A DNA stretch of 6,683 nt from Phycisphaerae bacterium (GTDB taxonomy: Bacteria > Planctomycetota > Phycisphaerae > UBA1845 > Fen-1342), in the NCBI GenBank assembly GCA_022842805.1, contig JALHOX010000255.1:1-6683 (forward strand), in the 5' to 3' direction. The translations under genes and the position numbers were made by a program. Of the stretch, positions 1 to 5,838 are shown piece by piece. The notes under the pieces were generated by a model. That model did not search any database. It saw nothing but the letters and a program-made list of their open reading frames with translations, and was not told the DNA's origin. How positions within the stretch are numbered: the stretch's first letter is position 1; each line of letters opens with the position of its first letter.

Positions 1-38
1 AAGCGGTCCCCGCCGCCACATCGACACACCCTACGACT
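1..38. repeat. Partial copy (one arm) of a palindromic dispersed repeat
   Basis: Positions 14-38 match positions 880-904 in 24 of 25 bases, in the same orientation; the shared core is CCACATCGACAC followed by CCCTACGACT. At 831-904 this sequence is one arm of an imperfect palindrome, so the left edge of the window probably cuts a second copy whose other arm lies outside. Bases 1-13 (GC-rich) do not align clearly with the internal part of the complete copy. The repeat lies about 60 bp beyond the stop of the first minus-strand gene, after its terminator-like hairpin. Confidence 0.6.
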
Positions 39-78
39 CTATCTTCCCCCACCCCTTCACCCCTTCGGCCCCAAAATG

Positions 79-97
79 CAGGCCGTTCAACGGCCTG
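79..97 (-). terminator. Probable intrinsic terminator of the first hypothetical gene
   Basis: CAGGCCGTT and AACGGCCTG are perfect 9-base arms around a single central base, so about 8 pairs with a 3-base loop would form in RNA. On the minus strand the hairpin begins immediately after the TGA stop (98-100) and is followed by CATTTTGGGG, which contains a short run of four U. A GC-rich stem right at a stop codon with a short U run fits a rho-independent terminator, although the U tract is weak. Confidence 0.6.
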
Positions 98-811
98 TCA
101 CGGTCGCTCCAAGATCGCACGCAGCGCGCCCCGGATCCGTTGCAACAAATCGCCCCTCGCCACGATCAGCAGACCCCTGCCCGCCCACTTCGTGCTCACG
201 ATCGCTGCGCCACAGTCCAATGCCGCAGAAATCTCCTGCTTCCAGAATGGAGCATCTCGACGCAGGGGGACATTGCAGTTTCTTCCCGCGTCGTCCATGG
301 GACAGACAATCGCGTTCAACTGCACCGAATCAAAATCAAGCCGAAGCTCGAAGAACGTCGCTAGCTCCTCAGGATCCGCCGTTGCGACAATCCAGCTAGT
401 TCGAAAATCACCCGCCGCCAAGCGCTCCATTGGGGGCGAATAAAACGGCATGTCGCTCCCCAAGACGCAACGAACGACATCGGCCAGTGCGTTCCGATCC
501 AGTTCGCCCTCAAACCACGACCAGTACTCACGCCCGCCTTCAGTAGCCGCAATGATCTGAAGTGCCTTCGAGACATACACTCTCCACGACTCGCACTGCA
601 GCAGCTCATCCTTCACATCCCGATGCAATTCTGTGCCGTCAACGGTGAGCGCCTGCAGAGGGAAAATGCCATCGAGGTCTTGCACGGGAAATGTCTTACT
701 GTCCTCGCAAATGACTTCCTCGATGATCTTTATGTTGCGCACTGTCTTCTCCCGGGCGAATCGGTCTTCGGAGCGCGCCCGTGGCAGAGCATTCGGACTT
801 TCCTCCAACAC
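98..811 (-). CDS. Hypothetical protein (~237 aa)
   Basis: I do not recognise the family. The frame is open, ends in TGA at a hairpin, and has a balanced amino-acid composition, unlike the Arg/Pro-rich translations of the other frames here. The predicted protein is soluble: it has no signal peptide and no membrane helix. It shows an acidic, aromatic middle (EYWSWFEGELD near residues 95-105), a segment reading MPFYSPPMERL near 121-131, and a C-terminal part with alternating hydrophobic stretches (AAIVSTKWAGRGLLIVARGD, 202-221) that could be beta strands. The longest start is GTG at 811, which has no visible Shine-Dalgarno. An in-frame GTG at 742 has GGGAG six bases upstream and would give 214 aa, so it may be the true start. 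The gene lies 91 bp downstream of another unknown gene on the same strand, and the two may be co-transcribed. Its GC content is lower than that of metG. Confidence 0.65.
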   Translation of the reverse strand: MLEESPNALPRARSEDRFAREKTVRNIKIIEEVICEDSKTFPVQDLDGIFPLQALTVDGTELHRDVKDELLQCESWRVYVSKALQIIAATEGGREYWSWFEGELDRNALADVVRCVLGSDMPFYSPPMERLAAGDFRTSWIVATADPEELATFFELRLDFDSVQLNAIVCPMDDAGRNCNVPLRRDAPFWKQEISAALDCGAAIVSTKWAGRGLLIVARGDLLQRIRGALRAILERP

Positions 812-830
812 GCTTGAGCCCGACGACGTT

Positions 831-904
831 GGTGCGTCGATGTCGCACGACGCGAACCGGATCTATGCACGGCTTGCGTCGCCACATCGACACCCCCTAC
901 GACT
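831..904. repeat. Palindromic repeat element (REP/MITE-like), complete copy
   Basis: The left arm (831-853, GGTGCGTCGATGT then GCACGACGC) and the right arm (876-896, GCGTCGCC then ACATCGACACCCC) are imperfect reverse complements. Their outer 13 bases agree at 11 positions when one arm is inverted. The centre is about 22 bases. The right end, 880-904, recurs at 14-38 with one mismatch. The element fills nearly the whole gap between two minus-strand genes and overlaps the TAG stop (903-905) of the upstream one by two bases. No ORF or transposase is present, so it would be a non-autonomous mobile repeat or a structured RNA element at gene ends. Confidence 0.55.
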
Positions 905-1997
905 ACACCGAAGGTGGAACATCGCCCTCCCATCGTCCAATCAGCCGCCGAAACTCCGAAACGCCGCGCTGGTGGCCACTCGGTCCCGCATTCGCCTCGG
1001 CTGCCGCGATCCGCTTCCGCACATCAAGCTCTATTTGCAGCGCCGATGGCATCCAAGTCAACACATGTCGTCCTGCGCGCTCAAGAATCCACTCCGGGCG
1101 GTAGGAGTCACCCAGGTCCCACTGTTCGGCAACGTCTACGAGGTCTCGGGCGATGGCACAGGCCTCCGCCGCGCTCTCCGAGCAGCACCTTGTGAGCAAT
1201 TCGACTGCATCATGACGCCGCCGCGGGTCCTGGCCGCGATCAAGGCAGATTTCGGCCAAACTGCGATGCTCACGAACAGGATCTGGCAAGTCATCACCGA
1301 AGAAACGTGCATCGGGATCGGTATTCGTCGTCACCACGGGAGACACTTCCCGCGGCGCAGACGCTTTATCCAACAACTGCGACGCCCTGTCCTCGAGGAA
1401 CTCATCGACAGTTTGAATGCTCAACACGTCATCAACAACAAAGGCCAGACGAAGAATGCGGTCGATCGCCACAGCTTCAGGGCTACCGCGGGCGCCGTTA
1501 CGGCGCGCCTCGTCCGCCCGGTCCTCCAGCAGCGGCAGAGCGTTGCGCATCTGAGCGATTTCGTGCGCGCTGATCATGTTCAGCGCCATGCTGATGTGAT
1601 TATCGCCGTAGACCCAATCGTACTTCTCAATCACCGGTGTAAGCTCGTCAGGGAGTTTCCACGGCAACCAGCAGTACGTCGGACGAGCTGCCGGCGTGCT
1701 ATTGCCCTGAGGTATCAAGCCGCCTTTGCGACATTCATGAATTAGTACTCGAAGGCGGAAGATTGGGTTCTTGTAACCAACACACTGCTCATCCTCTACG
1801 CGCTCCTCCCATTGCTCCAGTTCTGTGGACGCGTTGTCGAAAAGTAGCGCCAGCTCGGCCACTTCGGCGACAACGCGAGCTGTCAGCTGTCGCAGCGCCG
1901 CCGCTCGAGTGGCGCTACTCGTAATGCCGATCGTGTAAACAATGGCTGGACGGCGTGCAGGCCAAAATCGCGACGGAAGAGGTTGCAGTCCGCTCAT
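903..1997 (-). CDS. Hypothetical protein (~364 aa)
   Basis: I do not recognise the family. The ATG at 1997 is chosen because AAAGGA lies five bases upstream; the frame stays open back to 2096, but that part has no good start signal and an unlikely composition (Arg, Trp and Cys rich). The protein looks soluble and mainly helical. An N-terminal helix-rich part (residues 30-72) is followed by a Trp/Pro-rich segment (RPTYCWLPWKLPDELTPVIE, 105-124), then long amphipathic helices (136-210) with the acidic stretch VVDDVLSIQTVDEFLEDRA, a probable disordered linker (212-232), and a second helical part (245-335). Six Cys are scattered without a CxxC pair. No catalytic motif is evident. The gene ends inside a palindromic repeat, with another unknown gene downstream on the same strand. 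Its sampled GC content (about 50-58%) is below that of metG, which may mean acquisition by transfer. Confidence 0.7.
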   Translation of the reverse strand: MSGLQPLPSRFWPARRPAIVYTIGITSSATRAAALRQLTARVVAEVAELALLFDNASTELEQWEERVEDEQCVGYKNPIFRLRVLIHECRKGGLIPQGNSTPAARPTYCWLPWKLPDELTPVIEKYDWVYGDNHISMALNMISAHEIAQMRNALPLLEDRADEARRNGARGSPEAVAIDRILRLAFVVDDVLSIQTVDEFLEDRASQLLDKASAPREVSPVVTTNTDPDARFFGDDLPDPVREHRSLAEICLDRGQDPRRRHDAVELLTRCCSESAAEACAIARDLVDVAEQWDLGDSYRPEWILERAGRHVLTWMPSALQIELDVRKRIAAAEANAGPSGHQRGVSEFRRLIGRWEGDVPPSV

Positions 1998-2122
1998 GCT
2001 TGTCCTTTGCCAGCGGCCGGGCTGTCGGAGGTTGTGTCGCCAGAAACCGCGCCGCGCCAAGCAGGACCGCTCGGAGTCAGCAGGCCACGTCGGCACGAGC
2101 CGCCCTCTGCATCGCGCAAGCC

Positions 2123-2138
2123 TGTTTCATGTGAAACA
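2123..2138. promoter_or_regulatory. parS: parS centromere-like site (ParB binding), one mismatch
   Basis: TGTTTCATGTGAAACA differs from the bacterial parS consensus TGTTTCACGTGAAACA at one central base. ParB family proteins bind this 16-bp palindrome as dimers and load onto DNA there as CTP-dependent clamps, helping ParA and SMC segregate and organise the origin region. The site lies in non-coding DNA, 158 bp beyond the metG stop and 125 bp upstream of the start of the next minus-strand gene. Its flanks also match those of the second site at 4163-4178. Confidence 0.85.
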
Positions 2139-2176
2139 CGCTTTCCAGATAACGATGATCGTACCCCGACCGAGCG

Positions 2177-2206
2177 AGGCAGGGCGCGGCGCACCGCGGC
2201 CTGCCT
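2177..2206. repeat. Strong stem-loop in the metG trailer
   Basis: AGGCAGG and CCTGCCT form a 7-bp outer stem. After one G/G mismatch, CGCGG and CCGCG form a 5-bp inner stem with a CGCA loop. The whole 30-base hairpin lies between the metG stop and the parS-like site, about 90 bases past the stop. No U run follows on either strand, so a canonical intrinsic terminator is not supported. It may stabilise the metG mRNA 3' end, or be a palindromic repeat. Confidence 0.45.
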
Positions 2207-2255
2207 TACCTCTGAGGTGCGCTCCAATGAACGCTCGCGTGCGCAGACGCGACCG

Positions 2256-2273
2256 CGCGGGCTGAAGCCCGCG
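2256..2273. repeat. Perfect palindromic hairpin after metG (possible terminator or REP)
   Basis: CGCGGGCT and AGCCCGCG are perfect 8-base arms around GA. It starts 23 bases past the metG stop and could mark its transcript end, but no U tract follows. The core CGCGGGCTTC (minus strand) is also present twice upstream of metG at 4066 and 4089 (plus strand), so it may belong to a small dispersed repeat family rather than being a dedicated terminator. Confidence 0.5.
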
Positions 2274-2296
2274 ACTCCTCAAGCACGCCGCCCGCT

Positions 2297-4027
2297 TCAC
2301 CCCTTCGGCCCTTCCCCGCTGGCCGCCTCCAGCTTCGTAAACAAAATCGCCGGCGTGCCCAGCGTGTGCCCTTCGGGCAAAAGCTTCGGCGCGCCCCAGC
2401 GCAGCGCGGTCGCGGGGTCGATGTTCAGCTGCTCGCAAATCCGCTTCGCCGTCGTTGGCAGGAACGGCGCGCACATCACCGCCAGCCATTGGATCGTGTG
2501 AACGCAGGTGGCGATCGTCGCGGCGCAGGCCGGCAGGTCGTCTTTCCGCGTCTTCCACGGCTCGCGCAGCCCGAAGTATTCGTTGCAGACGCGCGTATAG
2601 GCCATGAACTCCTCGATCGCGCTGCGAAATTTGCAGCCCTCGATCAGCGCGCCGATCTTCGGCAGCGCCTCGGCCGCCTTCGCCAGGTGTGCCCGATCCA
2701 TGTCGTTCATCGCCGCGCTCGAGGGCACGCGGCTCTCGAAGTAGCGCTGCGCGAAGGTCAGCGCCCGGTTCACGAAGTTGCCGAACGCCGCCACCAGCTC
2801 GCCGTTCACGCGATTGACGAAGTCGGCCGGGTCGAAGGCCGTCCGCGCCGTCTCCGGCGCGATCGCCGTCAGGTAATAGCGCAGCGCGTCGGCCTCGTAT
2901 TTCTTCAGGTACTCCTCAATCCAGACCGGCGAATCTTCCGGCGTCTTCGATTTGCTCACCTTTTCGTCGCTGCCCGCGAGGCGGAAATTGAGGAAGTTGT
3001 TGGCGATCACCTGCGTCGGCAGTTGATGCCGCGCGTCGGCCATCAGCATCGCCGGCCAGATCAGCGTGTGAAAGACCGTGTTGTCTTCACCGATGAAGTG
3101 GTGGATCGCCGTCTCCGGGTCGGCCCACCATTTCTTGTACGCCTCGGGGCCTTCGCCGCGATCTTCGCAGAGCTTGGCGGTGAAGGAGACATAGCCGATC
3201 GGCGCGTCGAACCAGACGAAGAGCACCTTGCCCGCCGCGTCGGGGTCGTCGAGCGGCACAGGAATTCCCCAGGCGATGTCGCGTGTCATGGCCCGCTCGG
3301 GCAGGCCCTGCTTGATCTGCCCCAGCGCAAAGTTCAGCACGCCCGTCCGCCACTGCCCCTGCTTCGACTCCAGCCACTCCTTCAGCGGCTTCTCAAAATC
3401 GTTCAGCTTCAGGTACCAGTGCGTCGTCTCGCGCACCTCCGCCGGCGAGCGGCTGATGATGCTGATCGGGTTCTTGAGCAGCAGCGGATCGATGATCTGC
3501 CCGCAGTTGTCGCACTGATCGCCGCGCGTGTGCGACCCGCAATGATGGCAATCGCCCTCGACATAGCGGTCGGGCAGAAAGCGGGCCGCCTTGGGGTCGT
3601 AGAGCTGCTTGGTCTTCTTCTTGCTGAAGTAGCCCTTCGAATGAATGTTGCGAAAAAACTCCTGGCTCAGCCGCTCGTGAATCGCCTGAAACGCGGGCTG
3701 GTGCGTGCCGCCATAGACGTCGAACTCGATCGACAGCCCGGCGAAGTCGCGGGCCTGACGCCCGTTGAAATGGGTGCTGACCTCCTGCGGCGTCTTGCCC
3801 TGCTGCATGGCGGAAATCTCGATCGCGACGCCGTTGTCATCGGACCCGCAGATGAAACGCACGTCTTCGCCGCGGGCGCGGAGGTAGCGCACGAAGGTGT
3901 CGGCGGGCAGATAGGCCCCGGCGACATGGCCGACGTGCAGCCGGCCGTTGGAGTAGGGCAGGCCGGAGGTGACGAGGTAGCGCTTGGGCGCGTTTGTCGA
4001 CGAATGTGCGGGCGTATGCGTTGCCAT
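2297..4027 (-). CDS. metG: Methionyl-tRNA synthetase
   Basis: The cytosolic class I aminoacyl-tRNA synthetase that joins methionine to tRNA-Met, including the initiator. The 576-aa translation has the Rossmann catalytic core with the HIGH motif as HVGH (31-34). A zinc-binding knuckle follows, with C160-x2-C163-x8-C172-x2-C175, and then FDAPIGY (273-279) and IGEDNTVFH (312-320) of the active-site half. The KMSKS loop reads KVSKS (356-360). The helical anticodon-binding domain contains N417 and R421, plus W491 in REPW, in the positions expected from the E. coli enzyme residues N391, R395 and W461. The protein ends just after the FTKLE motif, so it lacks the C-terminal Trbp111-like tRNA-binding domain that many bacterial enzymes carry; this is a normal variant. 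The ATG at 4027 gives a short polar leader before the core, and no clear Shine-Dalgarno precedes it. The gene appears to stand alone, bracketed by two parS sites. Confidence 0.97.
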   Translation of the reverse strand: MATHTPAHSSTNAPKRYLVTSGLPYSNGRLHVGHVAGAYLPADTFVRYLRARGEDVRFICGSDDNGVAIEISAMQQGKTPQEVSTHFNGRQARDFAGLSIEFDVYGGTHQPAFQAIHERLSQEFFRNIHSKGYFSKKKTKQLYDPKAARFLPDRYVEGDCHHCGSHTRGDQCDNCGQIIDPLLLKNPISIISRSPAEVRETTHWYLKLNDFEKPLKEWLESKQGQWRTGVLNFALGQIKQGLPERAMTRDIAWGIPVPLDDPDAAGKVLFVWFDAPIGYVSFTAKLCEDRGEGPEAYKKWWADPETAIHHFIGEDNTVFHTLIWPAMLMADARHQLPTQVIANNFLNFRLAGSDEKVSKSKTPEDSPVWIEEYLKKYEADALRYYLTAIAPETARTAFDPADFVNRVNGELVAAFGNFVNRALTFAQRYFESRVPSSAAMNDMDRAHLAKAAEALPKIGALIEGCKFRSAIEEFMAYTRVCNEYFGLREPWKTRKDDLPACAATIATCVHTIQWLAVMCAPFLPTTAKRICEQLNIDPATALRWGAPKLLPEGHTLGTPAILFTKLEAASGEGPKG

Positions 4028-4043
4028 GATGGCTCATCGTAAA

Positions 4044-4067
4044 CGCGAGCGGCAAGCGATGCTCGCG
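4044..4067 (-). promoter_or_regulatory. Stem-loop in the metG leader
   Basis: On the minus strand, CGCGAGC and GCTCGCG are perfect 7-base arms around a 10-base loop. The hairpin is followed by TTTACGATG and lies 16 bases before the metG ATG. It could influence translation initiation or be a weak attenuator. It does not resemble a T-box or a SAM riboswitch in size or conserved sequence. The two short direct repeats (CGCGGGCTTCG at 4066-4076 and 4089-4099) lie beside it. Confidence 0.3.
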
Positions 4068-4162
4068 CGGGCTTCGCTGCGGACGAGCCGCGGGCTTCGG
4101 CCTGCACGGTTGCGCGGCCGTCGGTCCGGTTTCGAGTTACCGGGTGCCCGCTCCCGCAAACG

Positions 4163-4178
4163 TGTTTCACGTGAAACA
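4163..4178. promoter_or_regulatory. parS: parS centromere site (perfect consensus)
   Basis: TGTTTCACGTGAAACA is a perfect 16-bp palindrome identical to the widely conserved bacterial parS consensus bound by ParB/Spo0J. It lies in the 385-bp non-coding region between the divergent metG and the membrane-protein gene, 135 bp upstream of the metG start. A second near-perfect copy lies 2.04 kb away at 2123-2138, on the other side of metG. parS sites normally cluster near the replication origin, so this locus probably lies in the origin-proximal part of the chromosome; parA and parB themselves are not in the window. The rest of 4028-4412 shows only a metG leader hairpin and short GC-rich repeats, and I could not find a convincing promoter for either gene there. 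Confidence 0.93.
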
Positions 4179-4412
4179 GCGTTGCGCGACGCAAGGGGTG
4201 TGCCGCGGCCGACGGGCACTGGAATGGCCGGCGAATTGCGTTGGCAACGCGCAGATTTTGGCGGGTCGAACACGGTCGGCTGAGCCTGGGGCGGTTGGTT
4301 CCACTCTCCAGACGCATTTCCACACCCTCGCCACCGCTTCGCCCGACTATCTTGGCTATTCGGCAGCGAAGGACGATCCGCAGACGCAAATGTTGGACTA
4401 CGGAGGCCCACG

Positions 4413-5687
4413 ATGCATGCCGAATCCCAGCAAATCCGAAGCTCGAACGCCCAGCCGCAGACGCCGGCGGGCGGCGCGATGGCGCATCCGCTCTACGCCG
4501 CCATTCGGCGGTATGAGTTCGATGAGCCGGGCGCGAGCTTTACATTCGAGGCGCGGCTGGCGCGGGAGAACGGGTGGACGCGCGGGTACGCGCGGCGGGT
4601 GGTCGAGGAGCATCGACGGTTCGTGTTTTTGGCGATGGTGTCGGAACATCCGGTGACGCCGTCGGAGCAGGTCGATCAGGCGTGGCATCTGCACCTGACG
4701 TTTACCCGCAAGTATTGGGAAGAGCTGTGCGGGCGGGTGCTGCCGCGGCCACTGCATCACAACCCGACGCGCGGCGGGGCGGCGGAGGGGGCGAAGTTCG
4801 TCGATTGGTACGAGCGGACGCGCGGGCTCTATCGAGCGTGGTTTGGAGCGGAGCCGCCGGCGGATATCTGGCCGACGTCGGCGACGCGCTTTGGGCATGA
4901 CCTGCGCTGGTCGCGGGTGAATACCCAGGATTATTGGGTTGTTCGCAAGCCGTCGCGGCGAGTGATTGCGACGGCGGCGACGGCGGCCGCGGTTGGACTG
5001 GCGGCGATCGGAGCGGGCGGTGCGGCGCTGGCAGCGGCACAACCCGCGGGCAGCAGCATCGCCGGCGACTCGATGCCGATTGGCATCGCCATCGCGTCGG
5101 CGCTGGTGTGCATTGGTCTGGTGGTGACATTCGTCATCGTTCTGACCGCGAGTTCGGGAGCGCAGCGGCGACGGGACGATTCCACAAGCGTCGGGCGGCC
5201 CGCCGCGGCGCGGGCGGCGACTGGGACGCGGCGAGAAGGCGCACCCGCAAGCGCGGCACTAACGCAGCGGTCGAGCGCGGCGGCGAACGACACCGGGGAC
5301 GACTACGAGTTTCCCCTTCCGCGACGGTGGTCGCGTTGGGCATTTTTCGGCTGGGGCGCGGCGCAAGCTGCCGCCCCGATCGACCCGCAGGACGTGGACG
5401 CGAGTCGGAAGAAGAAGGAAGAGGGCGGCTGCGGTGGGGCGGGATGCGGCGGCGGGGGCGAACTGTCGATCTGGGCGACGACGAGCAGCAGCGCAGGGCC
5501 AAATCACTCGGCGGCGACGTCCTCGCCCGCAGCCTCGCAACCCTCGTCCAACGCAGGCCACGGCGACGGCGATGGTGATAGCGGCGGCAACGACGCCGGG
5601 GGCGGCGATGGCGGCGGGGACGGCGGCTGTGGCGGTGGTGGCGGATGCGGTGGGGGTGGATGCGGCGGGGGCGGGTGCGGCGGGTAG
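4413..5687 (+). CDS. GRDP-like membrane protein with Cys/Gly-rich tail
   Basis: A 424-aa protein of unknown function. The ATG at 4413 has GGAGG six bases upstream. Residues 25-165 form a soluble domain with the signature VDQAWHLHLTF (87-97), then CGRVLPRPLHHNPTRGG (106-122) and a following WYERTRGLYRAWFG (132-145). This pattern resembles the glycine-rich-domain-containing-protein-like (GRDP) family; W91, H92, H94, H115 and H116 are candidates for metal or substrate binding. Two hydrophobic segments follow (about 184-209 and 222-246), then a polar, probably disordered region. The tail is extreme: a first Cys/Gly patch (C340, C345), a Ser/Ala/Asp/Gly stretch, and a terminal run of about 30 residues, mostly Gly, with Cys at 406, 412, 417 and 422. 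There is no N-terminal signal peptide, so the WHLH domain probably faces the cytoplasm and, with two helices, the tail does too. The family assignment is from memory of motifs. Confidence 0.88.
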   Translation: MHAESQQIRSSNAQPQTPAGGAMAHPLYAAIRRYEFDEPGASFTFEARLARENGWTRGYARRVVEEHRRFVFLAMVSEHPVTPSEQVDQAWHLHLTFTRKYWEELCGRVLPRPLHHNPTRGGAAEGAKFVDWYERTRGLYRAWFGAEPPADIWPTSATRFGHDLRWSRVNTQDYWVVRKPSRRVIATAATAAAVGLAAIGAGGAALAAAQPAGSSIAGDSMPIGIAIASALVCIGLVVTFVIVLTASSGAQRRRDDSTSVGRPAAARAATGTRREGAPASAALTQRSSAAANDTGDDYEFPLPRRWSRWAFFGWGAAQAAAPIDPQDVDASRKKKEEGGCGGAGCGGGGELSIWATTSSSAGPNHSAATSSPAASQPSSNAGHGDGDGDSGGNDAGGGDGGGDGGCGGGGGCGGGGCGGGGCGG

Positions 5688-5711
5688 GCGGCGAATTCCG
5701 GGACGGGCTCC

Positions 5712-5729
5712 GCGGCCCCGGTGGGCCGC
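5712..5729 (+). terminator. Candidate terminator hairpin after the Cys/Gly-tailed gene
   Basis: GCGGCCC and GGGCCGC form a perfect 7-bp stem with a CGGT loop, beginning 24 bases after the TAG stop. No U run follows (the next bases are CGCAGTTATCAG), so it is either a weak terminator or simply a GC-rich palindrome. Its position between the stop and the next promoter is the main argument. Confidence 0.35.
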
Positions 5730-5765
5730 CGCAGTTATCAGACTTCGCCGGCGTGTCAGAATTTG

Positions 5766-5794
5766 TTGACCGACCGGTGGGGGAGCACGATACT
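5766..5794 (+). promoter_or_regulatory. Sigma-70-type promoter for the sigma-like gene
   Basis: TTGACC (5766-5771) matches five of six bases of the -35 consensus. GATACT (5789-5794) matches four of six of the -10 consensus, and the spacer is exactly 17 bases. Transcription would start near 5801, giving a leader of about 170 bases before the ATG at 5973. The location, downstream of the previous gene's stop and upstream of the next start on the same strand, is as expected. It is read by eye only. Confidence 0.55.
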
Positions 5795-5809
5795 ATCGGA
5801 GTTGGTTCG

Positions 5810-5838
5810 AGCGTCCGCCTTTTGGTTTGGCGGACGCT
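5810..5838 (+). promoter_or_regulatory. Strong 5' leader stem-loop
   Basis: AGCGTCCGCC and GGCGGACGCT are perfect 10-base arms around TTTTGGTTT. The hairpin starts about 9 bases after the predicted transcription start. No U tract follows, so it is not a canonical terminator; stabilisation of the mRNA 5' end or a protein-binding site is possible. AGCGTCC recurs at 5901-5907 and could pair with the right arm instead. Around 5688-5972 I see no gene: an 80-codon frame crosses it but has no support. Confidence 0.5.

Noticed and set aside
633..1745. 370-codon plus-strand frame opposite the two hypothetical genes
   Set aside because: It spans two minus-strand genes and the repeat between them, is rich in Arg and His, and has no Shine-Dalgarno; the minus-strand frames are more protein-like and have better start and stop signals.
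2366..4042. 558-codon open frame on the plus strand opposite metG
   Set aside because: Its translation is dominated by Arg, Leu, Val, Ala and Gln with no recognisable motif, and it lies entirely antisense to a clear metG; long antisense frames are common in GC-rich genes.
4028..4160. T-box or SAM riboswitch in the metG leader
   Set aside because: Only a 7-bp hairpin and short repeats are present; no T-box sequence, specifier loop, terminator or SAM-aptamer core could be found.
4163..4178. The 16-bp palindrome as an ordinary repressor operator for metG or the divergent gene
   Set aside because: The sequence equals the parS consensus exactly and a near copy lies at 2123 downstream of metG, where an operator for that gene would make no sense; an added regulatory effect is not excluded.
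3667..4389. 240-codon minus-strand frame running through the parS site into metG
   Set aside because: It overlaps the metG start in another frame and reads the parS palindrome as FHVKH, a known by-product of translating parS; no start signal or family match.
4398..5042. 214-codon minus-strand frame opposite the membrane-protein gene
   Set aside because: Arg/Pro-rich shadow of the plus-strand gene, which has a good Shine-Dalgarno and domain structure.
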